Source: Planctomycetota bacterium
Lineage (GTDB): Bacteria > Planctomycetota > UBA1135 > GCA-002686595
Assembly (NCBI GenBank): GCA_020853575.1
Contig: JADYYP010000053.1
Span: 186,001 to 250,000, forward strand
Length of the DNA stretch: 64,000 nt
Direction: 5' to 3'
Positions 16,450-26,600 of this stretch are shown one piece after another (the stretch's first letter is position 1; each line of letters starts with the position of its first letter). A model generated the notes under the pieces. That model worked only from the letters and a program-made list of their open reading frames with translations, was not told where the DNA came from and searched no databases. The translations under genes and the position numbers were made by a program.

Positions 16450-18920
16450 GCGTCACGTTCCTCGCGCCGCATTGGTTGTGGCTGCTCTCGGCCGTTCCGC
16501 TCTTGTTGCTGGTTCGGCCGCGCGCGCGCATTCCGGGTCACGCGCTGCTGCGGGCCATCGTGTTCGTGGCATTGGTGACCGCTTTGGCGCGGCCCGTCGT
16601 GTGGACCTCGGATGCGTCCGAGCGCGCGGTGTTCGTCGTCGATGCGAGCGCGAGCTCCGCCAGCGACGAGCGCGAGCTGGCGTCCAGGCTCCAGTCGACC
16701 GTCCAAGGCTTGCCGCGCGGCGCTCGCGCGTCGTTGGTCCTCGTGGGCGGCGAGCCCGCGCGCTGGAGCACGTTGTTCGATCACGTTTCCCAGGTCGCCG
16801 GCCCGCGCTCGTCGCTGTCCGCGGCGCTCGACGCGGCCCTGCTCGAGATTCCCGCCGGAGCGCGCGGCTCGGTCACGCTGCTCACCGACGCTCGTGCGAC
16901 CGATCGGCGCTTCGGGGATGCGCTGATCGCGTTCGAGGAGCGTGGAATCCCGCTGCACGTCGCTGCCTTGCCGGCGCGGACGCGCGCGGCGCACGTCAGC
17001 GAGCTTCGAGTTCCGCGCCTGACTCGCGTTGGGCATTCGAGCTCGCTCGAGATCACGCTGGTCGGTGATGAGGGTTCGACGCGCGTGACGCTGTCTGGCC
17101 CCGAGGGGGAGATCGGCGCCAGCGATGCCGTGTTCTTGGACGGGCGGGCGACGCTGCACTTCGATTGGGAGCCGCGCAGCGCGGGCTTCGTCGCGCTCGA
17201 AGCGCGCGCCGGCGAGCATTCGCTGCGGCGGCTGATCGCCGTGCAGGAGCCATTGAACGTGCTGTACCTGGGTCAGCGCGTGCAGGGCGGCGCCGCGCGG
17301 CTCGCGGACCTGGTCGGGCCCGGACTGCGCCTCGAGGGCTGGGCGCCGTCCGACTCCGGCCAACCGCCGGAGCTGGAGCGCTTCGATCTGGTGATCGTCG
17401 ACGACATGCCCGCGGAGACACTCGGAGCCGAGCTGCAGCGCGCGCTCGTCGCGGCCATCCGCGATCGCGGCCTGGGCCTGCTCGCCAGCGGTGGTGAGGC
17501 GGCCTTCGGGCCCGGCGGATACCACGATTCGCTGCTCGCGGAGGCGCTCCCGGTCGAGGCCGTGCAGAAGGAAGAGAAGCGCGATCCGAGCACCACCTTG
17601 GTGCTGATCATCGACACCTCGGGCTCGATGGTCGGCGAGCGCATCCAGCTCGCCAAGGAAGTCGCGCGATTGGCGATGTCGCGTCTCTTGCCGCACGACA
17701 AGGTCGGCATCGTCGAGTTCTACGGCGCGAAGCGCTGGGCCGCGCCGATCCAGCCGGCCTCGAACTCGATCGATCTCGCGCGCGCCATCAACCGCATGGA
17801 CGCCGGCGGTGGAACGGTGATCTTGCCGGCCATCGAAGAGGCCTTCTACGGCCTGCAGAACGTGCAGACGCGCTACAAGCACGTGCTCGTGATCACCGAC
17901 GGCGGCGTCGAGAGCGGAGCCTTCGAGCCGCTGCTGCGCCGCATGGCGGACGAGGGCATCAACGTCTCCACGGTGCTGACCGGACCGGAAGCGCACAGTG
18001 AGTTCCTCGTCAACATCGCCAACTGGGGCAAGGGTCGCTTCTACTCCGTGCCCGACCGTTTCAACTTGCCCGAGGTGCTGCTGAAGCAGCCGACGAGCTC
18101 GCGCCTGCCGAGCTACAAGCCCGGACGCTTCGCGCTCGACGCGCGCGGCGGCAGCGGATGGTGGGGCGGAGTGGAGCGCGCGCAGGTGCCCGAGGTCGCG
18201 GGCTACGTCGAGACCAGCGCGCGCCCCGGAGCGGAAGTGTTGTTGGAGGTGCGCGGGGAACGCGACCCGTTGCTCGCGACGTGGCGCTACGGTCTGGGTC
18301 GAGTGACGACCTTCGCCAGCGAGCCCGTCGGGCCCGGGACCGAGCCCTGGCGTTCGTGGAGCGGCTACGGAGCACTGTTGGCGCGCGTGTTGTCGCGCAC
18401 GGCGGACGACGGCCGCGCGAAGTTCGCGTTTCGCATCGAGCGCCGCGGCCACGAGCTCGAGTTGCTGGCCTTGCGCCGGCCGGGGATCGACGACCAGCCC
18501 GCGGCGCGCACGGTCGATGCCGATGGCGCGACGCTGCGCGAGCTGCGCTTCGAGCACCGTGCCCCGAACGTCTTCGTGGCGCGCTGGATCGCGGGTGCCG
18601 AACGCGAGGTGCGCGTCCTCGCGAGCAGCGCCGACGATCCGCGCGAGCCACTGCAACGCTTGGCGGCGAGTGCGCGCGACGACGAAGTCGACGAACTGGC
18701 CGTCGATCCCCGACGCGTGTTCGACCTCGCGCGCGCCGCGGCCGTCACCGGAGGCGAGCTCACGCCCCTGGAAGGCCTGGAGCGCTTCCAACCGCGTGCC
18801 GGTGGCCCCGAGCGCGCCGATCGCCTGCGCGAGCTCGCTCCCTGGCTGTGCGCCGTGGCGCTCGCTGTCTATCTGTTCGACGTGTTCCACCGCCGCCGCG
18901 ACCGTCGCCGAATGGCCTGA
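16446..18920 (+). CDS. membrane VWA-domain protein (824 aa)
   Basis: GTG at 16446 overlaps the preceding stop. The N terminus has BatA-like hydrophobic segments (LWLLSAVPLLLLV; LLRAIVFVALVTALA). Residues 45-180 form a degenerate VWA-like domain, 250-360 a glutamine-amidotransferase-like domain ending GGEAAFGPGGY, and from about 385 an intact VWA domain with the metal site DTSGSM near 390 and the later ITDGG. A membrane helix closes the protein (about 800-818). This is the architecture of the large Bat-operon proteins often annotated as GATase1-like VWA proteins. It is probably the main metal-dependent binding partner that MoxR and DUF58 serve. The next gene starts three bases after its stop. 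Confidence 0.9.
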   Translation: MSVTFLAPHWLWLLSAVPLLLLVRPRARIPGHALLRAIVFVALVTALARPVVWTSDASERAVFVVDASASSASDERELASRLQSTVQGLPRGARASLVLVGGEPARWSTLFDHVSQVAGPRSSLSAALDAALLEIPAGARGSVTLLTDARATDRRFGDALIAFEERGIPLHVAALPARTRAAHVSELRVPRLTRVGHSSSLEITLVGDEGSTRVTLSGPEGEIGASDAVFLDGRATLHFDWEPRSAGFVALEARAGEHSLRRLIAVQEPLNVLYLGQRVQGGAARLADLVGPGLRLEGWAPSDSGQPPELERFDLVIVDDMPAETLGAELQRALVAAIRDRGLGLLASGGEAAFGPGGYHDSLLAEALPVEAVQKEEKRDPSTTLVLIIDTSGSMVGERIQLAKEVARLAMSRLLPHDKVGIVEFYGAKRWAAPIQPASNSIDLARAINRMDAGGGTVILPAIEEAFYGLQNVQTRYKHVLVITDGGVESGAFEPLLRRMADEGINVSTVLTGPEAHSEFLVNIANWGKGRFYSVPDRFNLPEVLLKQPTSSRLPSYKPGRFALDARGGSGWWGGVERAQVPEVAGYVETSARPGAEVLLEVRGERDPLLATWRYGLGRVTTFASEPVGPGTEPWRSWSGYGALLARVLSRTADDGRAKFAFRIERRGHELELLALRRPGIDDQPAARTVDADGATLRELRFEHRAPNVFVARWIAGAEREVRVLASSADDPREPLQRLAASARDDEVDELAVDPRRVFDLARAAAVTGGELTPLEGLERFQPRAGGPERADRLRELAPWLCAVALAVYLFDVFHRRRDRRRMA

Positions 18921-18923
18921 AGC

Positions 18924-21900
18924 ATGCGTTTCCTTCGACATTTCGCGCTGTTGCTCGCACTGCTCGGCGTTTCGTTGCCCGCACCGGCGCAGCGCAAGCC
19001 CGCGACCGAGACCGAGCTCTCCGCGCGCGCCGTCGAAGAGCTCGAGCGGTTGATCCACGAGCCTCAGCCGAGCTTCGAGGACTGGGAAGGCGTGCAGCGA
19101 GCCGCACTCGCGGCGCACGGCGAGTCGACGTTGCTGGTCAAAGCGCTGGAGCAACGCATCGAGTCCGCGTCGACGGACGATGCCACGCGCCGCGAGCTGC
19201 TGCGCGGTCTGACGCACGTCCTGCATCGCGAGGGCCGTCTCGAGGAGGCGCTGGCCAAGGTCGATGCCGCGCTCGCGCTGGGGAAGAGCGCCGACCTGTT
19301 GCTGCGGCGCGCGCAGTTGCTCGACGCGCTCGCCAAGGTCGACGATGCGTTGGCCGCCTACGAGGAGTTGCGGGCGAGCTCGACCGACGGCGCGCTAATC
19401 GGACGCATCGAGTTGCGCATGGCACTACTCGAAGCGACCAAGAGCGACACGGCGACGGCTTCGAAAGCCGGCGACGGCCCGCGCGCGGTCGCTGGCTTGG
19501 TGGCCTTGCGCCCGGCGAGCGGTTCGGCCGTGATCGCCCGGGCCGGTGCGCTCGGCGCGGCGGACGCGGGCCTCTCCGAAGGCGAGCCCATCGGCGAGGA
19601 AGGCCCGGAATCCCCGCTATATCGCTATGCCAAGCAGCCGGGGCGCGAGCGCGAGCTGGTCAATCGCGCCGCGGTCGTGCTCGCCATGCTCGGCCGCCCG
19701 AACGAGGCGCTCGCGCTGTTCCAGACCTCCGGCGAGGGTTCGGAGCTGTTCCGCCAGGAGATTCGGCTCGCCGAATGGGCGCTGGCCGCCAAGGCGCCGA
19801 CGCAAGCGCAGGAGCATGCCTGGAAGGCGCGCGGCGCTGCGACGCTCAAGCGCGACCGGCTGTACGCGCTGGCGGTCTTGGTCGAGGCCCATCGCGCCGA
19901 CGAGAGCCTGCCCGCGCTGATCGACAAGCTCGCGCGGACGCCCGACTTGGACGCGGACTCGCGCAGCGTGTGGATCGACCTGCTGCGCGAGACCGCGCGC
20001 GTCGACGAGGCCTTGCGGCTGTTCCGTGAAGGCGCGGAGCAGGGCTTCACCGCGGAGATGCGCCGTGAATTGCTCGAGATGTGCCGCGAGGCAGGGCGCG
20101 ACCAGGAGCTGATCGCGACCTACGGCGAGCTGATCGAGGCCGAGCCGCGGGTCATCGAATGGCGCGAAGGTCTCTCGCGTTATTGGCTGGAGCGCGGCCA
20201 GCGGACGGACGCGGAAGCGGTGTGGACCTCGCTGTTCGAGCTCGAGCTCGACGTGCCCCACACGCTCGAGGCGGCGCGCGCGGCACGCGACCTCGGACTC
20301 GAGAGCATCGCGCGCCGTGCCGCGGAGCGCTGCTTCGGTGACACCACGGGCGGCCTCGAGGCGCGCATGTTCTTGTTCGAGCTCGAGGTGCGCGCTGGAC
20401 GCGTCGAGAAGGCTCTGGAGGAGCTGGAGGCCTTCGATCGTGCCGCGGACGCCTCGTCTCCGTTGCGCCTCCAGCTCGCCGAGGCCTTCGAGCGCATCGG
20501 GCAGAAGCGGCGCGCGGTGGACGTGCTCGAAGCGATCCGCCAGCGCCGCGGGGCGGACGAGGCCGAGGAAGACCTCGAAATGCGCTTGGCTTGGCTGCTC
20601 TCCGAAGTCGGCGACGAGCGCACCGCGCTCGAGCGCTGGCGCAACTTGTGGCGGCGTGTTTCCTCGCTATCGCGGCGCCGGCAGGTCGAGGATCGCTTGC
20701 TGGCGGTCGCCTCGCGACTGGGCAACATCTCGGACATCGCGGTCGAGCTCGAGGAGAAGCTCGCCGACGGTCGCGCCGATGACCGCGACGCCGCGTTGCT
20801 GATCCGCTTGTACATGAAGGTCGGCGACCCCGTGTCCGCCGCCGAGATCGTCGACGAGCACATGAAGCAGAAGGGTGGCGACCCGCTCGCGACGTTGCAG
20901 GAGAAGGCGCGCGTCTATTTGGGCGGCAAGGACTACTACCACTTCGAGAAGACCGTCCGAAAGCTGATCGACGTCGACCCGGAGAACAAGGGCGACCACC
21001 TGCGACAGCTGGCGATGAGCAATCTCGAGCGCGGCAAGCCGCAGGAAGCGCGCGCGGTGCTCGAGCAACTCGCGCGCGACGAGAGTCCCAGCGACGCCGC
21101 CGAGTTCGAGGCCGGGGTGCTCACGCTCGCCGGACTGCACGAAGACGCCGCGCGCACCTACCGGCGCGGACTCGCCGCGCACCCCGAGCGCATCGATTCG
21201 AATCTGCTCTTGGCGAACACGATGCGCACGTTGCGCCAGACCGAGCGCGCGATCGGCATGTTCCAGTACCTGGCCGAGAACGCGGACAAGGACGACCTGT
21301 TCACGGTCGCGATCGACGGTTTGCTCAACATGCGCGCGCGCGAGCCGCATCTGCGCTGGGCATTGCGCGTCACGCTCGAGCGCTTGGCTGCGCGCCACGA
21401 CAAGATGTATCTGTACCAGCTGGTTGCGGACCTGTGCGACGAGCTGAAGGACAACGCCGGCCGCATGCGCGCGCTCGAGGGCTCGCTGGCGATCGCTGCC
21501 GAGCAACGCGCGCAAGTGCTGCGCGAGCTGATGGACGTCAGCCAGGGCGATGCCACGAACTCGTACACGGTGGTCAACGGAGTGCTCGTACAGAGGCGCA
21601 CGGGCGGCGACGATCAACGCCGCTTGGCCTACGGCCGGCGCTTGATCGGACTCGACGACGTGGTCCCGCCGCAGGTGTATCTCGAGCTGGGCGAGTCGTT
21701 CCTGCGCGGCGGTGAGATCTCGAACGCCTCGAAGACCTTCTCGATGGCGCGCGACGTGCCGGACTATGCCGCATTCCAGCGCCAGGTGGCGCAGTCCTTC
21801 GAGAACGAGCAGTTCATCGAGCACGCCCTGGGCATCTACGAGCGCTCGATGGCGAGCCAAGGCGTCGATGTCGGCTTGCTGCTGAAGACCGGCGAGCTGC

Positions 21901-24900
21901 ACGAGCAACTCGGGCGCGACGAGCGCGCCGCGGAGCTGTACCTGCGCGGCATCGACGTGTTGATCTCGCGCCACCCACTCGCGACGGCGAGCGCTGCCAA
22001 GAAGAAGGAGCAGGACGAGGACGACTACTGGGGCTGGAATGCGCAGAACGTGGGCGAGTTCGAGCGCTATTTGCCGGCGCTGCGCTCGGGCTTCATCGCC
22101 TCGGCGAGCAGCGAGCTCGTCGCACGGACGTTCGCCGACCAGCGCGCGAGCTTGGAGGCCGACCTGCGCGCCGCCATGGCCGAGCCCAAGAGCGCGGACC
22201 CCGCGCCCGTGCTCGAGTCCTTCCCGCGCTTGCTGCATCGCGCGGACTTGCTGCGACAACTCGCGCTGCGCTTCGGCCTGTACGACGAGATCGACGCGCT
22301 GGATCTGGAGCTCTTGCGCGCGTTCGAAGGCGACACCAGCCTGCTCGAGCGCACCGCGCGCGAACGGGCCAAGCTGGGATTCACGGAGCGCGCCCAGCGG
22401 CTGGTCGAGGCCAGCGGGCGGCCGGAAGCCGAGCGCAAGACGGTGCTGGCGGGCTTGGGCATCGCGGGCGGCACGACGGAACGCGCGGGGCTCGCGCTCG
22501 CCGACGTCGTCGGGCGTTTGCTCCCGACCTTGGTCGAGGGCGATCGCGACAAGGCCAGCACCTTGCTGCGCAGCGTGCGCCTGGGCGACACCACCAAGGA
22601 CGACCTGCCACAGCTCCAGCTGCTGGTCTCCGCGGCGCTGTTCCTCGACGACGACGGCGCGATCGTGCAGCTCGGTCGACACACGGTGCGCGCACTCGTG
22701 CAGCACGGCCAGGGCTACGAGAGCCGCGAGCAGGTCGAGGCCATCCTCAAGCGCGCCAAGGGCGCCGTCGACGCCGAGTCGTACGGGCTGGTGGTCGACG
22801 CCTTGGTCGAGGCGCTCAACGCGAAGAAGGAAGCGTTCCCGGCCTTTTCCTACACGCTGCGCCGCTTTCAGCGCGAGCTCGGACGGCCCTTGTTCACGCT
22901 CGAGCAGATCGAGAAGCAGATCGAGGACTGCCTGCCCGACAAGACCTGGCTGGCTTCGAGCTTGATCGAGCTCTGCCCGCCCGAGGCGCGCCTCGACTTG
23001 GTGCAACGCATCTGGTCGAAGGTGCCGGCGACGGCCAAGGCCGACATGGCGCTCGACGTGCTGACGGCCTCGGCCGGTGAAGTGTCGAACGCCCTGGCCG
23101 AGTTCGTCGTCGGTGGTTTCCAGGAAGGGCTGGAGAAGACCGACGATCCGCAGATGTTGACCTACGGCGTGCGCAACGCCTTCGAGACAGCGCGCGAGAA
23201 CCTGGGACTGGTCGAGCGCATCGCCGCCATCGCCGCCAAGAAGTTCCCCACCGAAGTGACCTTCGCGGCGACGCTGGCCGCCGCGCGGGCGAAGCTCGGT
23301 CGCGATGCCGAGGCGTTGACCGCGATGCGCGCGACGTTGCCGCTGATCGCGGAGGCCGAGGAGGAGTGGGACGCGCGCGAGGCGAGCGAGGCTCTGGTCG
23401 CGGGCTTCGTGCCCCGGCATACCGAGGAGCTCTCCAAGGAAATCGAGGCGCTCGAGGCCAAGTCCTCGAACACGGCGCGCTTCGCCGAGCTGCGCACGCA
23501 GATCTACGAGAAGCTCGGCGACGAACAGGCGGCGTTCGCGGTGCTCGAGCAAGCCTACGCGAAACGGCCGGATGACCTGGAGGCGATCCGCGCGCTGTAC
23601 CACGCCGTCAGCGCTGGCGACGACGAGCCACGCCGCTTGGCGTTGCTCGAGAAGATCGTCGCCAAGGAGAAGAGCGCGACCTGGTGGCGCAGCGCGCTGG
23701 TCTCGAGCTGGCAGGCGGCACGCAATCCACTGCGCGCGCTCGAGGTCAAGCGCAAGGGCGAGGGTGCGCCGGAGGAGAAGCACGACGAAGGCGCGCGCAA
23801 GCTCGGCGAGGCGACGCTCGAAGAGGTCTCCAAGGCGATCGACGCCGGCCAAGCCGAGGACGCGCGCGCGACCTATCGGCGCACCTGGCGGCGTTATGGA
23901 CAGACTGGCGAGTCGCGCTTCGCTTTCTACGGCTTCAGCGGATCGCGCGAGCTCGTTTGGCCCAGCAAGGAGCGGCGCGCGACGGAGCGCACGCGCGGCG
24001 GGCTCGACGACTTGAAGCTCGACCAACCGCTGGAGAAGGAAGAGCGGAAGTCACGCGACGCCTACGAGGTCCTGGCCGAGCAGGGCTTCGGCTTGGGCGA
24101 GCTGCGCCGGCAAGTGCGCTCGCTCGGCGAGAGCGAGCTGCAAAGCTCGCGCGGGTTGTTGCGCGGCCTGCAACGCGCGGAAGTGGCCACCAGCGGCGGT
24201 GAGCGAGCTCTCGCGACCTGGGTCGACGCCACGCGCCGCGGCGACGCTGGCACCGTCGAGCGCGCGCTGCTCCTGAGCTACTTCGAGGACCACATCGACT
24301 CGCTCGGGCCCGACGATCGCGCGCTGGTGGCGCAGCTCACGCCCGCGGTGCATCCGCTCGACGGCGCGCAGTTGCGTGCGCTGGCACGCTTGCAGGCCAA
24401 GCTCGGCGACTCCGCGCGCACCTCGCGCATCTATCAATGGTGCGCCACGCTGGCGACCAGCAGCCGCTGGGGCGCGCAGGGCCGCGGGTCGATCTCCGCG
24501 CACGAATTGCTCGAGGAAGTCCCCAAGTACCTGCAAGGCCAGGAACTGCTCGATGCCGTGGGCGCGATCCTCTCGCGCTGCGATCCCGGCGGCTACACCT
24601 GGGAGCGCGACGGCTACTTCCAGCTCGTCCTCCAGACCTGGCTCGACATCGGTGGCCCCGCGAAGGCGCGCGAGCGTTGCGCGAAGGAACTCGAGACCGT
24701 GCTCGACCTGCAGCGCGGACTGATGCGCGAGCCCGCACAGGTCGCGGCCAAGCTGCTCGCGCGCTCCGGCGACTTCGAGCGAGGCGTGCGAGCGCTGGAG
24801 ATCGCACTGTGTCGGTTCGACGCTTCGCAAGTGGTCGTCGACCCCGAGGACGTCTATTCGCTGCAATGGAAGCTGCAGCCGCAGTCCCTCGGATCGAACG

Positions 24901-25448
24901 AGGTGCGCGAGCTGTTCCCGGTGCAACTGGGCTCGGGACTCGACGATGCCCGGTGGATCGAGCTCGTCGCGCGTGCTGCACTGCGTTGGCACGCCGAGAA
25001 GCGGTTGCAGACGCAAGCGGCGGAGCTGTTGTTCAGCGCGCTGGCGGTGCGCGCGCGCGCGTTGCAGCTGGACGTGGCGAGCGAGCTGGTCGACCGCGTA
25101 GCGGAGCTGGGCGCCAACCCCGACTCGGACCAGCATCTGGTGCTCGACCTGCAGCGCCTGGTGGGGCGCGAAGCCCAAGCACGGGCGATCGAGGACGACT
25201 TGCTCGCGCGTCAGTGCATCAATCCCCAGCGACTGCCGGAGCTGTGGGACCGCGTTCGCCCCGAAGTCGGCCCCGAACGTACCTACGAGCTGTTCGCGCA
25301 CGCCGCGGAATTCGCTCCGCACCCCGAGATCGTCGCGCGCTTGATCTCGACCGCGCGCGAATTGGGCCGCGCCGAGGACGTCGCTCGCCTCGAACAGTTG
25401 CGCGAGGCCTCGCTGGCGGCGGCCAAGGAGCTGGAAGTCGAGTGGTGA
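18924..25448 (+). CDS. giant exported tetratricopeptide-repeat protein (2174 aa)
   Basis: The last and largest gene of the operon encodes 2174 residues with a signal peptide (MRFLRHFALLLALLGVSLPAPAQ, residues 1-23) and no further membrane segment. Nearly all of it is helical repeat of TPR type with recurrent pairs such as ALAKVDAALALGKSADLLLRRAQLL. No enzyme motif is recognised. The position after the MoxR/DUF58/VWA genes parallels BatB/BatE-type TPR proteins but at many times their length, which suggests a very long periplasmic scaffold. Its stop codon abuts the stop codon of the convergent DMT transporter with no base between them, so the two transcripts must overlap. Confidence 0.88.
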   Translation: MRFLRHFALLLALLGVSLPAPAQRKPATETELSARAVEELERLIHEPQPSFEDWEGVQRAALAAHGESTLLVKALEQRIESASTDDATRRELLRGLTHVLHREGRLEEALAKVDAALALGKSADLLLRRAQLLDALAKVDDALAAYEELRASSTDGALIGRIELRMALLEATKSDTATASKAGDGPRAVAGLVALRPASGSAVIARAGALGAADAGLSEGEPIGEEGPESPLYRYAKQPGRERELVNRAAVVLAMLGRPNEALALFQTSGEGSELFRQEIRLAEWALAAKAPTQAQEHAWKARGAATLKRDRLYALAVLVEAHRADESLPALIDKLARTPDLDADSRSVWIDLLRETARVDEALRLFREGAEQGFTAEMRRELLEMCREAGRDQELIATYGELIEAEPRVIEWREGLSRYWLERGQRTDAEAVWTSLFELELDVPHTLEAARAARDLGLESIARRAAERCFGDTTGGLEARMFLFELEVRAGRVEKALEELEAFDRAADASSPLRLQLAEAFERIGQKRRAVDVLEAIRQRRGADEAEEDLEMRLAWLLSEVGDERTALERWRNLWRRVSSLSRRRQVEDRLLAVASRLGNISDIAVELEEKLADGRADDRDAALLIRLYMKVGDPVSAAEIVDEHMKQKGGDPLATLQEKARVYLGGKDYYHFEKTVRKLIDVDPENKGDHLRQLAMSNLERGKPQEARAVLEQLARDESPSDAAEFEAGVLTLAGLHEDAARTYRRGLAAHPERIDSNLLLANTMRTLRQTERAIGMFQYLAENADKDDLFTVAIDGLLNMRAREPHLRWALRVTLERLAARHDKMYLYQLVADLCDELKDNAGRMRALEGSLAIAAEQRAQVLRELMDVSQGDATNSYTVVNGVLVQRRTGGDDQRRLAYGRRLIGLDDVVPPQVYLELGESFLRGGEISNASKTFSMARDVPDYAAFQRQVAQSFENEQFIEHALGIYERSMASQGVDVGLLLKTGELHEQLGRDERAAELYLRGIDVLISRHPLATASAAKKKEQDEDDYWGWNAQNVGEFERYLPALRSGFIASASSELVARTFADQRASLEADLRAAMAEPKSADPAPVLESFPRLLHRADLLRQLALRFGLYDEIDALDLELLRAFEGDTSLLERTARERAKLGFTERAQRLVEASGRPEAERKTVLAGLGIAGGTTERAGLALADVVGRLLPTLVEGDRDKASTLLRSVRLGDTTKDDLPQLQLLVSAALFLDDDGAIVQLGRHTVRALVQHGQGYESREQVEAILKRAKGAVDAESYGLVVDALVEALNAKKEAFPAFSYTLRRFQRELGRPLFTLEQIEKQIEDCLPDKTWLASSLIELCPPEARLDLVQRIWSKVPATAKADMALDVLTASAGEVSNALAEFVVGGFQEGLEKTDDPQMLTYGVRNAFETARENLGLVERIAAIAAKKFPTEVTFAATLAAARAKLGRDAEALTAMRATLPLIAEAEEEWDAREASEALVAGFVPRHTEELSKEIEALEAKSSNTARFAELRTQIYEKLGDEQAAFAVLEQAYAKRPDDLEAIRALYHAVSAGDDEPRRLALLEKIVAKEKSATWWRSALVSSWQAARNPLRALEVKRKGEGAPEEKHDEGARKLGEATLEEVSKAIDAGQAEDARATYRRTWRRYGQTGESRFAFYGFSGSRELVWPSKERRATERTRGGLDDLKLDQPLEKEERKSRDAYEVLAEQGFGLGELRRQVRSLGESELQSSRGLLRGLQRAEVATSGGERALATWVDATRRGDAGTVERALLLSYFEDHIDSLGPDDRALVAQLTPAVHPLDGAQLRALARLQAKLGDSARTSRIYQWCATLATSSRWGAQGRGSISAHELLEEVPKYLQGQELLDAVGAILSRCDPGGYTWERDGYFQLVLQTWLDIGGPAKARERCAKELETVLDLQRGLMREPAQVAAKLLARSGDFERGVRALEIALCRFDASQVVVDPEDVYSLQWKLQPQSLGSNEVRELFPVQLGSGLDDARWIELVARAALRWHAEKRLQTQAAELLFSALAVRARALQLDVASELVDRVAELGANPDSDQHLVLDLQRLVGREAQARAIEDDLLARQCINPQRLPELWDRVRPEVGPERTYELFAHAAEFAPHPEIVARLISTARELGRAEDVARLEQLREASLAAAKELEVEW

Positions 25449-26450
25449 TCAGCGCGCGCCGCGGCGCTGCATCCACAGCGGAACGAGTTCGGCGATCAGG
25501 TTCCCCGCGAGCAGCGCCGAGCCCCCGACCCACAGCCAGTGGGTCGGATGCTCGTAACCCAGCGCGATGCCGACGAGCGAGGCCCACACGGGCTCGATCG
25601 CATACACGATCGCGGCGCGCACCGGATCGAGGTCGCGCTGGAACAGGTTCATCAACGACAACGCCAACACGGTCGCGAGCGACGACGAGAGCAGGAGTGG
25701 CAGCCAGAATCCGCGCTCGGCGAGCAGCGCCCAGAGCGTCGCTCCCGGTGCGAGCGAGGTGTTCCAACGCGCGAGCGCGAGAGTCAGCGCCCCACCGATC
25801 GCGACCACGACGAACTGGGTGAACGTCACCGGCAGCGGCTTCTCGCGCTTGGTCCAAGCATCGGTCACGAGGATGTGCACGGCGAAAACGAACGCGCAGC
25901 CGATGGTGAGCCACTCCGCGCGCCCGAAGCCGGCCGCGTCGCTGCTCGAGCCAGCGCCGAACCAGCGTGTGACCTGCGGCGGGGGCCCGCCGATGAAGCC
26001 CGCGCCGAAAGTCGCGAGGAGTGCGCCCAGCATCAGCGCCGCGTGCGGCGGCTTGCGTTCACGCAAGGCGTTGAGCAGCGCCGTGAACAGCACGTAGAGA
26101 CTGGTGAGGAACGCGCTCACGGCCGGGGAAACGCCCGTGAGACCGAACATCTGGAGCAGGAAGCCTCCGAGCAGCGCCAGTCCGATCCACAGTCCGCCGC
26201 GCCAGGCTCCCGGAGTCAGGTCCGCGCGCACCGCCGGCAATGCCAGCATCGCCAACGCCGCCAGTCCGAAGCGCAGGGTCATGAACAGCCCGATGCCGCA
26301 CGCGACGCCTTCGGGGCCGAGCACAGCGCGCGTCGTGTCGAGCGCCTGCTTCATCCACACGAACGTCCAGCCCCACAGCACGGTGACGCACAGCAGCGCC
26401 AGGACGGCGCGCGAGCGGCGCGGAGTTGCGCGGGCGGAAGTCGAGGTCAT
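25449..26450 (-). CDS. DMT-superfamily (EamA) transporter
   Basis: A 333-residue inner-membrane protein with about ten hydrophobic helices in two EamA repeats, for example VLALLCVTVLWGWTFVWMKQ in the first helix and VYAIEPVWASLVGIALGYE near the end; the latter is the most conserved EamA string. Members export amino acids, nucleotides or other metabolites, and the substrate cannot be inferred. ATG at 26450 (MTSTSARAT) was chosen over 26501 because the longer N terminus is not membrane-like. On its strand CTACCCT ends 10 bases before this ATG, which would give an almost leaderless message. Confidence 0.92.
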   Translation of the reverse strand: MTSTSARATPRRSRAVLALLCVTVLWGWTFVWMKQALDTTRAVLGPEGVACGIGLFMTLRFGLAALAMLALPAVRADLTPGAWRGGLWIGLALLGGFLLQMFGLTGVSPAVSAFLTSLYVLFTALLNALRERKPPHAALMLGALLATFGAGFIGGPPPQVTRWFGAGSSSDAAGFGRAEWLTIGCAFVFAVHILVTDAWTKREKPLPVTFTQFVVVAIGGALTLALARWNTSLAPGATLWALLAERGFWLPLLLSSSLATVLALSLMNLFQRDLDPVRAAIVYAIEPVWASLVGIALGYEHPTHWLWVGGSALLAGNLIAELVPLWMQRRGAR

Positions 26451-26460
26451 GGGGGCGGGG

Positions 26461-26467
26461 AGGGTAG
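26461..26467 (-). promoter_or_regulatory. putative -10 element of the DMT transporter gene
   Basis: CTACCCT on the minus strand, 10 bases before the ATG at 26450; identical to the heptamer 70 bases before pckA. Confidence 0.3.
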
Positions 26468-26600
26468 CGGCAAGGTGCACTGATCGAAAGCGCGGGTGCA
26501 CTCACGCCTCAGACGCGCGGGGTGTGCAAAGCCGCGCGCGGCGTGCAGAATGCGCGCCCGTTCGTTCCCGCCTGCCACCCTACCCCGAACAGGTGAGCGC

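Noticed and set aside
16047-24026. Two open minus-strand frames of over 1000 residues (16047-19226 and 20667-24026) opposite the VWA and TPR genes
   Set aside because: No family motifs; they exist because reverse complements of common codons here contain no stop.
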